From positions 1 through 8,674 of the forward strand of contig CAJJTI010000080.1 of the NCBI GenBank assembly GCA_905194705.1: 8,674 bases of DNA. The letters run 5' to 3'. The notes beneath the pieces were generated by a model, which made no database searches, was not told the origin of the DNA, and was given only the letters and a program-made list of their open reading frames with translations. This document shows, one piece after another, positions 5,644-8,674 of the stretch (within the stretch, counting starts at the first letter, position 1; every line of letters starts with the position of its first letter). Made by a program: the position numbers and the translations under genes. Source of the stretch: an uncultured Solobacterium sp. (GTDB lineage: Bacteria; Bacillota_I; Bacilli_A; Erysipelotrichales; Erysipelotrichaceae).

Positions 5644-6581
5644 GTGATACAAAGAAAATAGCTACTCGTGAGAGTTATGGAAATACATTAAAAGAACTTG
5701 GAGCTACAAATCCAAATATCGTAGTATTAGATGCCGATCTTTCAACAGCTACTAAGACAGATACATTCAAAAAAGAATTCCCAGACAGATTCTTCGATTG
5801 TGGTATTGCTGAAGGAAATATGATGGGTATCGCTGCAGGTCTAGCAACTACCGGCTTAATTCCTTTTGCTAGTACATTTGCAATGTTTGCGGCTGGTAGA
5901 GGTTTTGAACAAATCAGAAACTCAATTGGCTACCCTCATCTAAACGTTAAAATTGGAGCTACTCATGGTGGTATCTCTGTTGGTGAAGATGGTGCAAGCC
6001 ACCAATGCTTAGAAGATCTAGCATTAATGAGAACAATTCCAGGAATGGTAGTAATGTGTCCAAGTGACGATATCGAAGCTAGAGCATGTGTAAAAGCTGC
6101 TGTAGAACATGTTGGACCTGTATACATGCGGTTTGGCAGAGCTGCTACACCAGTAATCAACAGTGAAGATTATCACTTTGAAATTGGTAAAGGACATATT
6201 CTAAGAGAAGGAACAGATGTATCTATTATTGCTAATGGATTATGTGTTTCCAGTGCATTAGAAGCTGCCGATATGTTAGCAAAAGATAGCATTAGTGCTG
6301 AAGTAGTTAACATCTGTACAATTAAACCATTAGATGAAGAACTTGTTATTCAAACAGCTAAGAAAACAGGTAAAGTCGTTACTGCTGAAGAACATAGCAT
6401 TATTGGTGGCCTTGGTGGAGCTGTAGCTGAATGCTTAAGTGAACACTGGCCAACTAAGATGTATAGAATTGGTGTTCGTGACAGATTTGGTGAATCTGGC
6501 CCTGCTGCTGAATTAATTCATAAATATGAATTAGATGGCGAAGGTATCTACAAACAAGTTAAAGAATTCTTAAGCAAATAA
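5640..6581 (+). CDS. tkt: Transketolase, C-terminal (pyrimidine-binding) subunit
   Basis: This 313-residue partner of the preceding subunit carries the transketolase Pyr domain and the C-terminal regulatory-type domain. GIAEGNMMGIAAGLA (55-69) contains Glu58, the conserved acid that activates the thiamine aminopyrimidine ring from across the subunit interface. ATHGGISVGEDGASHQ (107-122) holds active-site His residues. MRFGR follows near 163, and the final domain includes the segment EEHSIIGGLGGAVAE. The nearest relative by layout is 1-deoxyxylulose-5-phosphate synthase, which also has a split-domain order. That enzyme is normally one chain of about 620 residues, and the N-subunit motifs favour transketolase. 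The start is fixed by the ATGA overlap and the SD GGAG (5629-5632) inside the upstream gene. Transcription ends at the hairpin beginning 14 bp after the stop. Confidence 0.92.
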   Translation: MSDTKKIATRESYGNTLKELGATNPNIVVLDADLSTATKTDTFKKEFPDRFFDCGIAEGNMMGIAAGLATTGLIPFASTFAMFAAGRGFEQIRNSIGYPHLNVKIGATHGGISVGEDGASHQCLEDLALMRTIPGMVVMCPSDDIEARACVKAAVEHVGPVYMRFGRAATPVINSEDYHFEIGKGHILREGTDVSIIANGLCVSSALEAADMLAKDSISAEVVNICTIKPLDEELVIQTAKKTGKVVTAEEHSIIGGLGGAVAECLSEHWPTKMYRIGVRDRFGESGPAAELIHKYELDGEGIYKQVKEFLSK

Positions 6582-6594
6582 CACACAACAAACT

Positions 6595-6649
6595 AAACTT
6601 CTTTCACACATAAAATAACTGATGTTATAATTGTGAAAGAAGTTTTTTT
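6595..6649 (+). terminator. Intrinsic terminator of the transketolase operon
   Basis: AAACTTCTTTCAC (6595-6607) pairs perfectly with GTGAAAGAAGTTT (6633-6645), and one further A-T pair extends the stem inward. The run of seven T (6643-6649) gives the U-tract. The loop is unusually long, about 23-25 nt, and contains most of the promoter of the next gene. Confidence 0.85.
6603..6631 (+). promoter_or_regulatory. Near-consensus sigma-A promoter nested in the terminator hairpin
   Basis: TTCACA (6603-6608), a 17-bp spacer and TATAAT (6626-6631) match the consensus at 11 of 12 positions, and a TGn extension precedes the -10 box (6623-6625). The predicted start, about 6638, lies in the descending arm of the terminator. 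The new transcript therefore lacks the left arm and escapes termination. The leader is about 26 nt and includes the SD AGGAGA. Confidence 0.8.
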
Positions 6650-6663
6650 ATAGGAGATCATAT

Positions 6664-7227
6664 ATGAATAAAGTAAATGAAGAAAATGTTATGCAGGATG
6701 ATAGACCCGTTGAGGTAGTTGATCCATGCACTGTTAATATTAGAGACTTACCTCAAGGTGAAAAACCTTATCAAAAAATTAACGGTAAACCACTTACATC
6801 AATATTTGTAATCTTTATTATTGGTATATTACTACTGATATTTGTTCCATCCACATGGTTTTTAAGTGTGTTTATGATTGGTTTATCTATTGTTTCATTT
6901 GTAGTCACAAGAAGCTTTATTCAATTTGAATTTTATAATGACTATTTTGTTATTTATCCAGTCAAAGAAGATGGTACATGTTTAAAAATAAATTGGAGTG
7001 ATGTCTTAGAATGGACAGTAGCAGAATCACAAGGTTCTTCTAATGCCTTAACATTACGCTTAGATAATCCGTCACGTGTTAAAATTATTCCTATTTATTC
7101 TACAAATGCAGTTTATGGAGCAATGAATAAAAAAGTTGCCGATAAAGAAACAACTCATCAGAAACGTGAAGCATTCCGTAAAAAGACATCAAACTGGAAA
7201 TGGTTTTGGCAAAAAGACAAAAAATAA
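6664..7227 (+). CDS. Uncharacterised two-TM membrane protein with a PH-like cytoplasmic domain
   Basis: I do not recognise a named family with certainty. The 187 residues comprise a polar N-terminal segment (1-43), two adjacent membrane helices (about 44-62 and 64-84) with a very short P-S-T turn, and a soluble part of about 70 residues (85-155). The soluble part has alternating beta pattern: FEFYNDYFVIYP, then LKINWSDVLEWTV, then ALTLRLDN, and ends in a possible helix. It then has a very basic C-terminus rich in Lys and Trp (160-187). Two TM helices followed by a strand-rich domain with an I-x-W-x-D-V-x-x-W strand recall bacterial PH/YcxB-like proteins. That is a shape-based inference and not a firm assignment. 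The start is supported by AGGAGA (6652-6657, 6-nt spacing). The MFS gene begins 14 nt after its stop, so the two are probably one operon and may act together. Confidence 0.75.
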   Translation: MNKVNEENVMQDDRPVEVVDPCTVNIRDLPQGEKPYQKINGKPLTSIFVIFIIGILLLIFVPSTWFLSVFMIGLSIVSFVVTRSFIQFEFYNDYFVIYPVKEDGTCLKINWSDVLEWTVAESQGSSNALTLRLDNPSRVKIIPIYSTNAVYGAMNKKVADKETTHQKREAFRKKTSNWKWFWQKDKK

Positions 7228-7241
7228 TTGAGGGCTAATTT

Positions 7242-8450
7242 ATGGATGCTAATGAAAAAAGAATGGTCATCATTAACAGTATTTTCAGTCTTTGCAGTAA
7301 CATGGCTTCTGTTTTTTTAAATGTATTCTTATATACATATACAGGAAGCTTATGGTCAATGGCTTTATATACAATATTAAGAATCGGAATGTTTCCAATC
7401 TTTTTTCCTGTAGCAGGTAAAATAGCCTATAAAAAGAAATATTCTACTACATTAACGGTTGGCTTAATCCTTTTTTCTTTCCAACTTATCTTCGTACTAG
7501 CTCTCGAAAAATATTTAGGTATCTATCCAATACTTATTTATATTTCTGCTTTATTGTTTGGCATGGCTGAAGGATTCTATTATTTAAGTATTAATACTTT
7601 AAATCAATTAGTCACCTCTCCTGATAATGTTGGTTTATATTTAGGTTATGTAGGCATGGGACAAAATGCGATGAACTTAATCGCACCTCTTATTGCAACG
7701 TTTATTATCGATAGTTCTAAAACTGATAAAGATGGATATATTCTCATCTTTCAAATTGTTTTACTTGTTTATATACTATTGGCATTTATTGCTTCACGTA
7801 TTACAACAACAGCTTATCCTAAGCCATACTCATTAAAGCATTGTTTTAATTTCAAAAAGAATAAACCCATATGGGAAATAACATTAACCACTTCATTTTT
7901 ATATGGTATTCATAATTCTATGTCACTTATATTATCTGGTTTAATGCTATATGATGCATTAGGCAGCAGTGGTTCAATGTATGGTAAATTATTAGCAATA
8001 TTCTCTATTATTTCTATTCTATCTTTTGGAGTCTATAATCATAAAATTAAACCAGGTCAAATCATAAAAACTTATATTCCCTCTGGTTTTCTGATGGCAT
8101 CAGCCACTATAATAATGGTGTTTTTCGAAAATATGTTTGGTGGAATATATTATGGCATTTTGAATTCTGTATGTAACGCTCCTTACAATAATGGATATAA
8201 TATTTTATCCATGAATGTCGTAAATGAATATAGTAACGAAGAAAACATTACCGGTAGAGTTATCACAAGAGAAATTGTTTTATCTATAGGAAGAATTGTA
8301 GGAATGGGTTTAATTGTTATTCTTTCCATTTTATTTGAAAATCACTATATGAAGATAGCCGTTCCAATACTATCTGTATTCGCAATCATTTGTCCGATAT
8401 ATACAAAAAAGGCGTATCAAAAGCTAGGTACGCCTTATGATGAAATGTGA
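7242..8450 (+). CDS. MFS transporter, substrate unknown
   Basis: This 402-residue polytopic protein has about twelve hydrophobic segments, near residues 8-33, 36-58, 70-90, 93-116, 134-156, 166-186, 212-237, 246-265, 272-296, 300-320, 345-366 and 370-388. A long basic loop (187-210) lies in the middle, giving the 6+6 arrangement of the major facilitator superfamily. A degenerate motif A follows helix 2 (PVAGKIAYKKKYS, 56-68), with Lys-rich residues replacing the usual D-R-x-G-R-R/K. A conserved-looking TGRVITREIVLSIGR segment (337-351) precedes helix 11. Substrate cannot be inferred. The start is supported by TGAGGG (7229-7234, 7-nt spacing). It is the second gene of an operon with the 187-residue membrane protein. 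Its last codons lie within two overlapping hairpins and it converges on a nuclease gene only 3 bp away. Confidence 0.83.
   Translation: MDANEKRMVIINSIFSLCSNMASVFLNVFLYTYTGSLWSMALYTILRIGMFPIFFPVAGKIAYKKKYSTTLTVGLILFSFQLIFVLALEKYLGIYPILIYISALLFGMAEGFYYLSINTLNQLVTSPDNVGLYLGYVGMGQNAMNLIAPLIATFIIDSSKTDKDGYILIFQIVLLVYILLAFIASRITTTAYPKPYSLKHCFNFKKNKPIWEITLTTSFLYGIHNSMSLILSGLMLYDALGSSGSMYGKLLAIFSIISILSFGVYNHKIKPGQIIKTYIPSGFLMASATIIMVFFENMFGGIYYGILNSVCNAPYNNGYNILSMNVVNEYSNEENITGRVITREIVLSIGRIVGMGLIVILSILFENHYMKIAVPILSVFAIICPIYTKKAYQKLGTPYDEM
8405..8436 (-). terminator. Leftward terminator of the Rpn-like gene, inside the MFS coding end
   Basis: AAGGCGTA (8409-8416) and TACGCCTT (8429-8436) form a perfect 8-bp GC-containing stem with a 12-nt loop. 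Read leftward, it is followed by six U (from the A-tract at 8405-8410). It starts about 18 bp past the stop of the leftward gene. In the other direction no T-tract follows, so it acts on one strand only. Confidence 0.8.
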
Positions 8451-8478
8451 TAATTAATCATCACATTTCATCTTTTTT
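8439..8478 (+). terminator. Rightward terminator of the MFS operon, inside the Rpn-like coding end
   Basis: GATGAAATGTGAT (8439-8451) and ATCACATTTCATC (8460-8472) form a perfect 13-bp stem with an 8-nt loop, followed by six T (8473-8478). The left arm holds the last codons and TGA of the MFS gene. The right arm and T-tract encode the C-terminus of the opposing gene. Confidence 0.85.
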
Positions 8479-8674
8479 AATTCTTGTTTTAGTTTTTCTA
8501 TTTCTTCTAAAGATAATTGTGTACTGTCAGCTATTTCTGAATTTGTTAATTTACCCATTAAAAGCAAGTTTCTAGCAGTCTCAATTGCTTGCTCTTGTTT
8601 ACCTTCAGCTTTGAATTCGTTTAGTTTTTCTTCCAATGTCATATACTCTAGCTCCACTTCTGCATTTATTCGCG
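8454..8674 (-). CDS. C-terminal fragment of an Rpn-family PD-(D/E)XK nuclease/transposase-like protein (5' end off the window)
   Basis: The last 72 residues of this gene are visible. The frame stays open to the right edge (R-I-N-A-E before the GTG at 8655-8657), so that GTG is internal and the gene continues outside. The sequence has the typical tail of the Rpn/TIGR01784 family: a charged helix (E-x-K-L-N-E-F-K-A-E-G-K), then IETARNLLLMGKLTNSEIAD and LSLEEIEKLK, a helix-turn-helix-like repeat found downstream of the nuclease domain. These proteins are predicted DNA endonucleases linked to recombination, usually in many variable copies per genome. The catalytic part is not in the window, so activity cannot be judged. 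The gene converges on the MFS gene, with 3 bp between stops. Confidence 0.75.
   Translation of the reverse strand, partial: RINAEVELEYMTLEEKLNEFKAEGKQEQAIETARNLLLMGKLTNSEIADSTQLSLEEIEKLKQELKKMKCDD

Noticed and set aside
4816..6581. Transketolase broken by a frameshift
   Set aside because: The ATGA overlap, an internal SD and intact motifs in both halves match the well-known two-subunit form.
8454..8657. Complete 67-residue small protein starting at GTG 8657
   Set aside because: The frame remains open to the window edge without a stop, and the sequence matches the tail of a longer Rpn-like protein, so it is a truncated large gene.
1..8674. CRISPR array, tRNA/rRNA, insertion sequence ends, riboswitch, or Mollicute genetic code
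   Set aside because: No spaced direct repeats, no cloverleaf or rRNA signatures and no transposase ends were seen. Leaders are too short for riboswitches, and TGA serves as a stop in two genes.

Overview
This AT-rich window looks like chromosomal DNA of a low-GC Firmicute. The split transketolase, XRE regulators, Gram-positive style CHAP hydrolase and strong AAGGAGG-type ribosome binding sites fit this, and my guess is Erysipelotrichales or a related gut lineage. TGA is used as a stop and Trp is TGG, so the code is the standard one and not that of Mollicutes. There are eight complete genes plus a gene fragment at each edge. Gene density is high and intrinsic terminators are clear, with no IS element, CRISPR array, tRNA or rRNA.

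Layout. Positions 3-86 (+) may be the tail of a membrane protein. Positions 2725-215 (-) form a two-gene operon. Its first gene is a 766-residue protein with an N-terminal XRE helix-turn-helix, an acidic linker, one membrane segment, a seven-repeat RCC1-like propeller and three fibronectin III-like domains. Its second gene is a 65-residue GYF_2 (DUF4339) protein. Divergent from this operon, across 141 bp, is a secreted CHAP-domain cysteine peptidase/amidase at 2867-3664 (+). The intergenic DNA carries a perfect 7-bp inverted repeat with an extra half-site, and a promoter placed so close to the CHAP start that the mRNA may be leaderless. CHAP converges on galM (3720-4703, -) through a shared 19-bp terminator stem. 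Divergent from galM is the split transketolase pair (4816-6581, +; ATGA overlap). Its terminator hairpin contains a near-consensus promoter for the next operon, which encodes a 187-residue two-TM protein and an MFS transporter (6664-8450). The MFS gene converges on the tail of an Rpn-like PD-(D/E)XK nuclease gene that runs off the right edge. Each of these two genes carries the other's terminator inside its own coding end.

How the genes may work together. GalM and transketolase are ordinary sugar metabolism (aldose anomer interconversion; non-oxidative pentose phosphate pathway). The most interesting unit is 215-3664. A one-component regulator whose DNA-binding domain is inside the cell and whose propeller and FN3 stalk are predicted outside sits head-to-head with a secreted cell-wall hydrolase. 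I infer a possible envelope-sensing circuit in which this protein controls the CHAP enzyme and itself. Nothing in the sequence alone proves that link.
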